The notes below the pieces were generated by a model, which searched no databases, was not told the origin of the DNA, and worked only from the letters and a program-made list of their open reading frames with translations. This document shows, piece after piece, positions 48,132-56,413 of a stretch of 64,000 nt of DNA. The stretch lies in NCBI RefSeq assembly GCF_002154335.2, contig NZ_MTPX02000009.1, forward strand, positions 39,696 through 103,695. The letters are read 5' to 3'. The first letter of the stretch is position 1, and every line of letters begins with the position of its first letter. The position numbers and the translations under genes were made by a program. Source of the stretch: Actinomyces ruminis (lineage in GTDB: Bacteria > Actinomycetota > Actinomycetes > Actinomycetales > Actinomycetaceae).

Positions 48132-48716
48132 ATGCAGATCGCCGTCTCCCCGAACCTCGAACGCTGGGTCGTTGTCCCCGAGTTCCCCCCGCCGGGGTGG
48201 GCACGACTGGAGGCACAGACCCGCAGCCGTATGCTCGACATGACCGGCCCCCAGTGGCGCACGGCCTTTGCGAACCTGCTGGAGGAGCTGCGGCACACCG
48301 AGCGGGATGTCTCCCTGGCGCGGCTGCTGCACGTAGGCGAGGGCGGGCATCAGATCTTCGCCGTCGATCTCAGTCTGGTTGTCGCTCAGGACGACGGCAC
48401 CAAGGCGGGGCGGAAAGCCACCCAGCGCGCCCTCATCGCCGATCTGCTTCCGCAGTCCGAGCCGCAGCGTTTGCGACCCACGCCGCAGACGGCCGGATTC
48501 CAGGCCGTTTCAACGGACACCGCCCCAGGCACGACCGATCATCCCAGCGCCATGGTCGTCCTGCGCATGGCGGGGCTGCCGACCGTTCCGGTCGACCTCG
48601 TCATGCGCGCCTGGAAAGCCAGCCCGGAGGTGGTGACCGCCGCACTGGACGACATCATCTCCCTCGGCCAGGCCGTTGCCCCCGTGGACGCGCTCGAGGA
48701 GCCATCCGGTCAGTGA
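48132..48716 (+). CDS. Protein of unknown function beside the kinase operon
   Basis: 194 residues with AAAGGAG seven to eight bases before ATG 48132. No signal peptide or membrane segment. The first 110 residues are mixed alpha/beta (MQIAVSPNLERWVVVPEFPP, then HQIFAVDLSLVVAQDDGT). A Pro/Thr-rich stretch follows, and the last 60 residues form two or three helices ending SPEVVTAALDDIISLGQAV, which could be a small winged-helix-like unit. I do not recognise the family. It is divergent from the second RDD-FHA gene, sharing a 55-bp promoter region with a TATATTGC box at about 48099, and convergent with ABC-F by 16 bp. Confidence 0.65.
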   Translation: MQIAVSPNLERWVVVPEFPPPGWARLEAQTRSRMLDMTGPQWRTAFANLLEELRHTERDVSLARLLHVGEGGHQIFAVDLSLVVAQDDGTKAGRKATQRALIADLLPQSEPQRLRPTPQTAGFQAVSTDTAPGTTDHPSAMVVLRMAGLPTVPVDLVMRAWKASPEVVTAALDDIISLGQAVAPVDALEEPSGQ

Positions 48717-48732
48717 GTTTCGCGGAGGCCCG

Positions 48733-50588
48733 CTAGTACTCGGCCGCTTCGGCGGCCTGGAGCCACTGAGTCTCCAGTTCCTCCCGCTCGGCCTCGGCCT
48801 GAACAAGCTGCTGGCCGAGTTCGGTGAGCCGTTGCACGTCCAGCTGCACCGAGGCCTGCTCCATGCGCTGGTGTAACTCGTCGATATGGGTCGTCGCCTT
48901 CTCCAGGCGGCGTTCGACGCGGGCGAGTTCCTTGCGGGCGGCATGTAGCACGGCACCGCTGCGCGCGGAGACTTCCGGGGCGGAACGGGCCTGCCGGGAG
49001 GCCGTCTGCGCGGTGTCGACCGCCTCGCGGCGCAATTGCAGGTACTGTTCCACTCCCCCGGGCAGGTCCCGGATGGCGCCGTCCCCGAGTAGGGCGATCT
49101 GATGGTCGGTGACCCGCTCAAGCAGGTAGCGGTCGTGGGAGACGACCACGAGCGTGCCGGGGAAGGAGTCGAGCAGGTCCTCGATGGCGGCGAGTGTATC
49201 GGTGTCCAGGTCGTTGGTGGGCTCGTCAAGCAGCAGCACGTTGGGCTCGCCCATAAGCAACCGCAGCAGCTGCAGGCGACGCCGCTCCCCGCCGGAAATC
49301 TCGCCCACGCGCGTCCAGGCGCGCGAGCGGGTGAAGCCGAGTCGTTCCACCAGTTGTGTGGCAGTCAGTTCCTTGCCGCCAACCCGGGTGCGCTCCCCGA
49401 CCATGGCGACAGCATCGACCACGCGCGCGTCGGCCAGCGGGTCGAGTTCGTGAGTGGTCTGCGACAGGGTGGCGACGGCGACGGTCTGGCCGCGCACGAC
49501 CCGGCCACGAGTCGGCGTGAGGGTGCCCTCCAGCAGCCGCAGCAGGGTGGTCTTGCCGGCGCCGTTGACGCCGACGATGCCGACGCGCTCACCCGGTGCG
49601 AGTCGCCAGGTGACCCGGCGCAGCACCTCCCGCCGCCCGGTGGGGGCGGCGGGGTCCGGGAAGTCAACACTGACGTCTTCCAGGTCGATGACCTTCTTGC
49701 CCAGCCGGGCGGTGGCCATCGCGGCCAGTTCCACCGAGTCGCGCGGCGGCGGCACATCGGCGATGAGTGCCTCGGCCGCATCGATACGAAAACGCGGTTT
49801 GGAGGTGCGGGCGGGGGCGCCTCGACGCAGCCAGGCCAGCTCCTTGCGCAGCAGATTCTCGCGCTTGGCGGCGGCGGCTGCAGCCAGACGCGCGCGCTCG
49901 GCGCGAGCCAGCACGTAGGCAGCGTAGCCGCGTCGTAGGTCTCCACCCGTCCGGGGATCTGCGGGCGGTCGCCGCCGGGGTCGACGCCGGGGACGACCTC
50001 CCACACGTGGTTGCATACGGCGTCGAGAAACCAGCGGTCATGGGTGACGGTGACCAGGGCACCGGCGTCGCGGCGGCGCGAGAAGCGGGCGGACAAGTGG
50101 CGGGCTAGCCAGTCGACACCCTCCACGTCCAGGTGGTTGGTGGGCTCGTCGAGGATGACCAGGTCGGCGTCGGCGGTCAGGACGGCGGCCAGAGCGACGC
50201 GGCGACGCTGACCGCCGGACAGGGAGGCGACCGGGGCGTCCAGCTCGAGGTCGGCCAGTAGGCCGGCGTGGATGTCCCGCACCGCCGGGTCGGAGGCCCA
50301 GACGTGCTCGGGGGCGGCGCCATGCACGGCGGTGCGCACGGTGGTCTCCGGGGCGAACTGGTCGTCCTGGGACAGCAGCGCGGCGCGGGTATCGCCGGCG
50401 CGGGTGACACGCCCGGAGTCGGGTTCGCGGGTGCCGGCCAGCAGCGCCAGCAGAGTGGATTTGCCGGCGCCGTTGGGGCCGAGCACACCAATGCGGTCGC
50501 CGTCCTCAACGCCGAGGTCGACGTCGTCGAGCAGGATGCGGGGGCCGACGGTGGCGCGGACGGATTCAACGCCGAGTAGGTGTGCCAT
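48733..50588 (-). CDS. ABC-F family ATPase, Uup-like (one frame break)
   Basis: About 618 residues, two ATP-binding cassettes and no membrane domain. Cassette 1: Walker A LGPNGAGKSTLLALLAG, signature LSGGQRRRVALA, Walker B LVILDEPTNHLD. Cassette 2: VGVNGAGKTTLLRLLEG, ISGGERRRLQLLRLL, LLLDEPTNDLD. A charged coiled-coil tail (about 540-618: ELARVERRLEKATTHIDELH) is typical of Uup-type members that act on ribosomes or replication-linked DNA. The frame breaks near 49930, in the linker, and fits one missing base. ATG 50588 shares a base with the ispE stop (TGATG), so ABC-F is the last gene of the rsmA-ispE operon. Confidence 0.92.
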
Positions 50589-51552
50589 CAGCCCACCATC
50601 CGGGCGCCTGCGATAGGGGCGTCGGCGCGCAGGGCGGCGGCCACCAGGCCGGACGCGTTCAGGACGTTGGCCACGGCCGCCGCCGTGGCCGGGTCGGGGG
50701 CCAGTGCAGCGATGGTGGGGCCAGAGCCGGAGACGATCGCGCGCAGGGCGCCGGCGGACTCCGCCAGAGCGATAACCTCGGCCAGCTGCGGGCGCAGGTC
50801 CAGGGCTGCGGCCTGCAGGTCGTTGTGCAGGGCGGCAGCCAGGGCGGCGGCGTCACCGTCACGCAGGGCGGCGGTCAGGGCGGCGGGCACGTCGGCCGGG
50901 GCTGCGGCTGCGGGGGTGAGTTCGTCAAAACGACGGAAAACGGCGGGGGTTGACAGTCCTTGCGCAGAGGTGGCGAAAACCCAGTGATAGGTGCCGCGGG
51001 CCAGCAGAGGGGTGAGCCGGTCGCCGCGGCCATGCCCGACGGCGGTGGCGCCGTACAGCGGGAAGGGCACATCCGCGCCGAGTTCGGCGGCGAGCCCGGC
51101 CAGTTCGGCCGAGGTGAGTTCAGTGCCCCACAGGGCGTTGCAGGCGACCAGGGCGGCGGCGGCGTCGGCGGAGCCGCCGGCCATGCCGCCGGCGACGGGG
51201 ACGCGCTTGCGCAGCAGCAGGTCGACGCCATCGTCCACGCCGGCGGTCTCGGCCAGCAGGCGGCCGCGCGCACCGCCAGGTTGGTGGCGTCGGTGGGCAC
51301 GGCGGGGTCGGGCTCGGTCAGAGTCAGCGTGATGGTGCCGTGCAGGTCGGCGGCCTGACGGCGGGCGGTTACGGTCTCGATCAGGCGGACGGCCTGGAAG
51401 ACGGTGGTCAGGGGGTGGTAGCCGTCGGGGCCGGGGGCGCCGGCGGACAAGAACAGGTTGACCTTGCCGGGGGCTTCCACGCGCACCTGCGTCAGCGATC
51501 CGGAGCGGGACGGCCGGGGGATGGCCCCGGGAACGGCGTGCAGCGGGTTCAT
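50588..51552 (-). CDS. ispE: 4-diphosphocytidyl-2-C-methyl-D-erythritol kinase (one frame break)
   Basis: GHMP-family kinase of the MEP isoprenoid pathway. About 322 residues: [20 protein letters not shown] near the N-terminus, the ATP loop [19 protein letters not shown] in the middle, then [19 protein letters not shown] and the C-terminal [12 protein letters not shown]. The frame breaks near 51263 (one missing base), between ATNLAVRAA and [10 protein letters not shown]. The start overlaps the rsmA stop by four bases. rsmA-ispE is a conserved actinobacterial pair. It supplies undecaprenyl-phosphate precursors that the glycan locus also needs. Confidence 0.94.
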
Positions 51553-52502
51553 GTCTGGTTCCTATCCGGTTGTGTGGCTGCCGGGTCGACGACGACACCC
51601 GGGACGGTGGACAGGTCGCCGGCTTCGGCCAGGGCCTGGGCCAGGGTGGCGAAGGCGGCCACGTCCAGGCTCTCACCGCGCGCACCAGGGTCGATGCCGG
51701 CGGCGCGGGCGGCCGCCTCCACGGCTGCGGGAGAGCCGACGAGTGGGGCCAGCGCCCGGCGCAGGGTCTTGCGGCGCTGGGCGAAGGCGGCGTCGACGAC
51801 GGCGAAGACCTGCTCGCGGGTGGCGGTGGTGACCGGCGGCTCACGGCGGGTCAGGGTGATGACGGCGGAGTCGACGTTGGGGGCGGGCCAGAAGACGGTC
51901 CGGCCGATGCGGGCGTCGCGGCGCACGTCGCCGTACCAGGCGGCTTTGACGCTGGGCACGCCGTAGGTGCGCGAGCCGGGGGCGGCGGCGAGCCGGTCGG
52001 CGACCTCCGCCTGCACCATAATGGTGGCGGTGCGCAGGCCGGGCAGGGCCGCGAGCACGGTGAGCAACACGGGCACGGCCACGTTGTAGGGCAGGTTGGC
52101 AACCAGCCGAGTGGGCGGCGGGGCCGGCAGTGATTGCGGCCCGGTAATGGTCAGGGCGTCGGCGGTCAGCACCGTCAGGCGGTCCGCCGCGTCGGGCAGG
52201 CGGTCGGCCACGGTGACCGGCAGGGCGTGGGCCAGCACGGGGTCGATCTCGACGGCGGTGACGCGGGCGCCCGCCTGGAGCAGGGCGAGGGTCAGAGAGC
52301 CCAGCCCGGGGCCTACCTCGAGGACGGTCTCGCCGGGCTGCACGCCGGCGCTGCGCACAATGCGGCGGACGGTTCCGGCGTCGTGGACGAAGTTCTGTCC
52401 GCGCGACTTGGATGGGCGCAGGTCGAGGGCGGCGGCGAGGCTCCGGATCTCGGCGGGGCCGAGGAGTCCGGGGGCGTTGTCGCAGGTGTCGGGTTGGGGC
52501 AC
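51549..52502 (-). CDS. rsmA: 16S rRNA (adenine 1518/1519-N6)-dimethyltransferase
   Basis: 317 residues of the KsgA/RsmA family, which dimethylates two adenines near the 3' end of 16S rRNA. Visible motifs: [20 protein letters not shown] at the N-terminus, the SAM site [15 protein letters not shown], the acidic VEIDP, the catalytic NLPYN, and the C-terminal helical domain with [12 protein letters not shown]. The frame is intact. GTG 52502 has no strong ribosome site. It begins an operon with ispE and ABC-F and lies 75 bp after rpf, the order seen in mycobacteria (rpfB-ksgA-ispE). Confidence 0.95.
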   Translation of the reverse strand: MPQPDTCDNAPGLLGPAEIRSLAAALDLRPSKSRGQNFVHDAGTVRRIVRSAGVQPGETVLEVGPGLGSLTLALLQAGARVTAVEIDPVLAHALPVTVADRLPDAADRLTVLTADALTITGPQSLPAPPPTRLVANLPYNVAVPVLLTVLAALPGLRTATIMVQAEVADRLAAAPGSRTYGVPSVKAAWYGDVRRDARIGRTVFWPAPNVDSAVITLTRREPPVTTATREQVFAVVDAAFAQRRKTLRRALAPLVGSPAAVEAAARAAGIDPGARGESLDVAAFATLAQALAEAGDLSTVPGVVVDPAATQPDRNQT

Positions 52503-52576
52503 GCACCCAGCCTATGCCAGGCGTAGCCACCGAGTCGTCGCGGTCGACGGTGGGCGCAGCGGCCGGGCCGCGAGGA

Positions 52577-53383
52577 TCAGAGCAGGCCGAGCCGGGCGGC
52601 GCAGTCGGGCCACTGGCCCCAGCCGGACTGTGCCTGGAGCTTCTTGGCCATGGCGGTCTGGGTGGCAGCGTCGGCCTCGTGCGGGTAGCCGGTGCCGCCG
52701 AGCGCCTGCCAGGTGGACAGGGAGAACTGGTACAGGCCGTAGAAGCCGTTACCGGTGTTGGTGGTCGGGTTGCCGCCGGACTCGCACTGCGCCAAGGCCG
52801 CCCACACCGAGTCGTCGCCGGCCGAGGCGCTGCTCGAGCCGGACGTGGAGGAGGAGTTGGAGGAGCTGGCAGCAGCGGCGGTGCCGCCGGTGGCGGACGC
52901 ATCCGTGGTGTCGGTGGTGTCCTCGGTGGTGGAACCGGTGCCGACCAGCACCACCTCGTCGACTCGCTCAGTGACTGCGACGCGGGAGACCACCTCGCGC
53001 GAGGTCTCCTTGCCATCCACGCTGGTTACCCGGTAGACCACCCGGGTAACCCCGTTTACGCCCGCGGTCTGCACCTCGGTTTCGCCCTCGGGCAGAGCGT
53101 CCGTCTGCTGTTCCACTCGCGCATACGCATCGACCTTGTCCTCGGATACCGAGGAAACCTCGGCCGCGTCACCGCCCACGACCAGCACGTCGTCGGCGGC
53201 GGCGATGTCCGCGCTTGCCGCCGAGGCAACCACTGCGGTTTCGGGAAGTACTTCGGCGTCGGTGCCCGGGGCGGTGGCTTGGACCGCGGCGTAGGCGCCG
53301 CCCGAGACCGACAGGGCCAGGGCCGCAGCGACACCTCCGGCGCGGAGCAGGCCGGGTTTGCGCAGAGCTTTGGCGGAAGTCAT
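52577..53383 (-). CDS. Resuscitation-promoting factor-like cell-wall hydrolase (G5 plus Rpf domain)
   Basis: 268 residues from ATG 53383, with AAAGGA upstream. A signal-like helix (LRAGGVAAALALSVSGGAYA) is followed by an Asp/Ala/Val-rich segment, one G5 domain (about 100-170: EGETEVQTAGVNGVTRVVYR and ERVDEVVLVGTG), a Ser/Thr/Gly linker (about 170-195), and a C-terminal Rpf domain (about 197-268: VWAALAQCESGGNPTTNTGN, then GFYGLYQFSLSTWQALGG). The catalytic Glu in CESGG is kept. It cleaves peptidoglycan like lysozyme and promotes regrowth in relatives. The 557-bp upstream region holds the phased repeat array at 53583-53711. Confidence 0.92.
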   Translation of the reverse strand: MTSAKALRKPGLLRAGGVAAALALSVSGGAYAAVQATAPGTDAEVLPETAVVASAASADIAAADDVLVVGGDAAEVSSVSEDKVDAYARVEQQTDALPEGETEVQTAGVNGVTRVVYRVTSVDGKETSREVVSRVAVTERVDEVVLVGTGSTTEDTTDTTDASATGGTAAAASSSNSSSTSGSSSASAGDDSVWAALAQCESGGNPTTNTGNGFYGLYQFSLSTWQALGGTGYPHEADAATQTAMAKKLQAQSGWGQWPDCAARLGLL

Positions 53384-53582
53384 GGGGTCCTTTCCTCGGT
53401 GGCGGCCGCCACCGATCGGTGAAACCGGCATCGACTGCCTTTGACGCTAACGAAGCTCGCGAGAGCAGACAATGACATAGGTCACGAATCGGGGAACACC
53501 ATTCGCCACCCACCCCTTCCGCCGAGGTAGGCACAAGTTACGTGGCTCTTGGTGTTTGAGGGTGTGGTGGGCTGGTGGGTGG

Positions 53583-53711
53583 CGGTTCGTGTGTTCTGGT
53601 CGACGATTCGCTATATCCCGTGACGGTTCGCGGGGTAGGTGCACGAACCCTCGCCGTTCATGTCGAATCGTCGGCGCTACCTGACGAACCGTCACCGGGA
53701 CACACGAACCG
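53583..53711. repeat. Seven-copy phased array of CGRTTCG motifs, inverted in the middle
   Basis: The 7-bp core CGGTTCG or CGATTCG occurs at 53583, 53604 and 53624 in forward orientation, then as CGAACCC or CGAAYCG at 53644, 53664, 53685 and 53705 in reverse. Centre-to-centre distances are 21, 20, 20, 20, 21 and 20 bp, about two helical turns each, with unrelated 13-14-bp spacers. Several cores extend to GACGGTTCG. Single stray copies lie at 53485-53491 and 53815-53821. It is upstream of both rpf (minus) and the membrane-protein gene (plus). Probably an array of sites for a DNA-binding protein. Confidence 0.7.
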
Positions 53712-53940
53712 TCCGCCCAGGGGGCGTGCGCGCCAGAGGGGCACAGCGTCCGAAAACCGGGACATACGAGCGTCGACGCCCCCGAGACCCGATCCGACCT
53801 CCGCACGACCCCAACGATTCGTCCGCGCAAGCCAACACCACCAACCCCACCGGCCCGACAACGTCCCGGGCACTTGGAGCGGCACAGCATGGGGAGGGCG
53901 CCCTATCGTCCCTATCACGGCACGTCCCTATTCTGGCTGC

Positions 53941-54444
53941 ATGACGCCCCAAAAGAACCGGCTTCCGCGTTTGCGCGTGCGGCACCTGCGGTGGTGCTGC
54001 GGGCTGGTGCCGTTGTGGACCGTGATCGGTTCCGTGGCCGACGGCGTCGGGAGGTGGGAGCTTTTCCTCATCCCCTATGCAGTGTTAATCCAGCTGTTCC
54101 TACATCCCTTGTTGGCCGGTGTCGCAGCGACGGCCTCCAACAGAATTGGACAGCAGGAGCTGCTGCCGTGGACCAATCGAATGGCGCTGGTGGTGCTCAC
54201 CCTGGCGCTACTGTGGCCTCCGCTGGTGCCGGCGATTTACGACGCGCCGGAGCTCGACGGCATTCTCACTCGGGCGGGCATGTCCTCCGACGCCGCCGGA
54301 TGGATCGGCTACGGACTCGTACTCGCGTATCTGCTTTCCTGCGTCGTGGCAGTCATCGTCGCGGTAGTGGAGGGAGCGGTGCATACGCGCCGCCCGACAG
54401 CAGCCAAGACCGCTACAGCGACATGCCGAGACCGGTCGTTATAA
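53941..54444 (+). CDS. Small membrane protein of unknown function
   Basis: 167 residues starting MTPQKNRLPRLRV at ATG 53941. Four membrane helices are visible: CCGLVPLWTVIGSVADGV, LFLIPYAVLIQLFLHPLLAGV, MALVVLTLALLWPPLVPAIY and IGYGLVLAYLLSCVVAVIVAVV. Both termini are basic. I do not recognise a family. The open frame extends upstream to about 53575 but that part is Arg/Pro-rich and crosses the repeat array, so it is unlikely to be translated. It converges with the second G5 gene with 15 bp between the stops. Confidence 0.6.
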   Translation: MTPQKNRLPRLRVRHLRWCCGLVPLWTVIGSVADGVGRWELFLIPYAVLIQLFLHPLLAGVAATASNRIGQQELLPWTNRMALVVLTLALLWPPLVPAIYDAPELDGILTRAGMSSDAAGWIGYGLVLAYLLSCVVAVIVAVVEGAVHTRRPTAAKTATATCRDRSL

Positions 54445-54459
54445 CGAACGCTGTGGGGA

Positions 54460-55403
54460 TCAGTACCAGCCGGTGGACTCGGAGTGGGCCCAGGCGGAAC
54501 AGGGGGTGCCGTAACGCTCGGAGATGTAGCCGAGCCCCCAAGTGATCTGAGTGGTGGGGTTGTGGCCCAGTCGGAGGCCACCGAGCTCATCTTGGAGCCG
54601 GGCAGCGCCTGGGGAATGCCATAAGCGCCGGAGGAGGCGTTCTGGGCCTGGTAGTTCCAGCCGGACTCGCGGTTCCACAGGCTGACCAGACAGCTGAACT
54701 GGGAGTCGTCCCAGCCGTAAGAGGACATCATGGACTGGGCGATGGACTGGGCGGAGGCGGCGGTGGTGCCGTCGCCGGAGGCCGTGACGGTGGTCGTAGT
54801 GGATTCAGTACCGGCGTCCCCATCCTCGCCACCGGCGTCTGCAGTCGCGCCGGTGCCGACCAGCACCACCTCGTCAACCCGCTCGCTGACGACCACGCGG
54901 GAGACCACCTCACGCGAGACCTCTTCGCCATCGACACTGGTCACGCGGTAGATCACCCGGGTAACCCCATCGGTGCCCTCGGTCTGTACCTCGGTCTCCC
55001 CCTCGGCCAGAGCATCCGTCTCCTGCTCCACCCGCTCGTACTCATCCGTCGTGTCCTCAGAAACCGTCGTCACCACGGCCACGTCGCCGCCCACAACCAC
55101 GGTGTCGGAGGTGTCCTCGCCGGAGGCGGCGAGAGCCTGCATACGCGCCTGGGACTCCGTGAGGGGAGCAACACCGGAGTCGCCGAACTGGGTGGCCGCG
55201 TAGGCACCGCCGGAAACCGCCAGGGACAGGGTGGCTGCCACCCCTCCCGCCCGGTACATCGCCGGCGAGATCGAGGTCTTCGCGGGGCCGTCGGCGCGGC
55301 GGCGGCCATGTGCGTCGGAGGTTTTGGTGAGGCTCTTTGAGGCCAGTGCCCCAAGCTCAACCAGCGTTGTGCTTAAGGAGCTGCTCTGGGAGTGACGACC
55401 CAC
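54460..55403 (-). CDS. Secreted G5-domain protein with lytic-transglycosylase-like C-terminus (frame break)
   Basis: About 315 residues. GTG 55403 (MGRHSQSSS) has AGGAAG seven bases upstream. A signal or anchor helix (AGGVAATLSLAVSGGAYAAT) and one G5 domain (about 120-190) closely match the rpf gene at 52577-53383, with EGETEVQTEG-DGVTRVIYRVTS almost identical. The C-terminal domain differs: SCLVSLWNRESGWNYQAQNASS is SLT/aggregation-promoting-factor-like with the catalytic Glu in NRESGWN. The frame breaks near 54562; one base restores ITWGLGYISERYGTPCSAW and the stop at 54460. The two genes look like a duplication followed by exchange of the catalytic end. Confidence 0.87.
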
Positions 55404-55482
55404 GGGGATTCTTCCTAACGGTTGACAACTGCCGATCACGCTAACCGACTACCGGTGGCTCAGCAACATGAACTGACACATT

Positions 55483-56413
55483 TCACACCCATGTGCCGTA
55501 GACCTGAGCGGTGTTGCGCGCCAGTACGGCAGCCATCTCCGCCTCGTCCAAGCCACGCAATTGTGCGAGAAAACGCACGGTATCCGGCATCAGGTAGGAG
55601 CCGTTGGGGCGGCCGCGCCAACGCTTGGGCGGCAAGTACGGGGCGTCGGTCTCAATTAGCAGCAGCTCGTCGGGTACGACGGCGAGCGCGTCCCGCAGGC
55701 GTCGTTGGCGGGATAGTGACGGGGCCGGCGACGGAGGCGTACCAGCCGTGCTCGGCGCAGGCCTCGGCCAGGGCCACGCCCCCACTGAAGCAGTGGAGGA
55801 CGGTGCGCTCGGGGGCGCCGTCCGCCTCCAGCACCTCGATGCAGTCGGCGTGCGCGTCACGGTCATGGATCTGTAGAGGCAGTTCCAGTTCCTTTGCTAA
55901 GGCGATGTGGTCGCGGAAGGCCTGCCGCTGGACGGCGGCGCCGCGCTGCCCGGTGCGGAAGAGATCCATACCGGTTTCCCCGACGGCGACGACGACGTCC
56001 CGGTTGCCGCGCACCAGCGCCTCCAGCCGGCTCATGGCCTCGTCCAGGGGTTCGTCGTGGTGGGGTAGGTGCACGGGTTCCAGGCCGTCTGGGCCGATCT
56101 CGCGCACCCCGGCATGGGCAACGGCCTCGTTGGGGTGGACGGCCAGGGCGACCCGGACGCCGGGAAGCTCGCGGGCCAGGGCGAGGCTCGGCGTCCAAGT
56201 GGGCGTTTCGCAGGCGGAGGTGATGACCGCCTCCACGCCGACGGCGGCCGCCCGGGTGACCAGTTCGGCGGCAGCCAGCGGTGCGTCGGAGCCGGGACCG
56301 GTGGCGGCCTGCCCGGGCACGGGCAGGTGCGTGTGGTTGTCCGTAACGGGCCGGGCCAGGGGCGCGACGGCGTCGGCGGGCGGCCAGGAGCGGTCGCGGT
56401 GCTTATGGCTCAT
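55483..56413 (-). CDS. tatD: TatD family metal-dependent hydrolase (two frame breaks)
   Basis: About 310 residues of the TatD/YcfH TIM-barrel DNase family. Metal ligands in order: DNHTHL (H-x-H), VGETGMD (Glu), QIHDRDAH (His), LHCFSGG (His) and IETDAPYL (Asp), so the active site is complete. Near 55725 and 55710 two single bases are missing; restoring them gives [19 protein letters not shown] 56413 overlaps the metG stop by four bases (ATGA), so tatD is the second gene of a metG-tatD operon, as in mycobacteria. The substrate in actinobacteria is not settled. Confidence 0.92.

Noticed and set aside
44432..48716. Hidden PP2C phosphatase or type VII secretion genes near the kinase
   Set aside because: All frames were read for PP2C motifs (DGMGG) and for WXG100 or FtsK-like ATPases; none was seen between 32.6 and 48.7 kb.
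53583..53711. CRISPR array
   Set aside because: Repeats are only 7-9 bp, change orientation in the middle and have 13-14-bp spacers; no cas genes are near.
53575..53940. N-terminal extension of the small membrane protein across the repeat array
   Set aside because: The extra 122 residues are Arg/Pro/Thr-rich and would translate the phased motif array; ATG 53941 fits the protein better.
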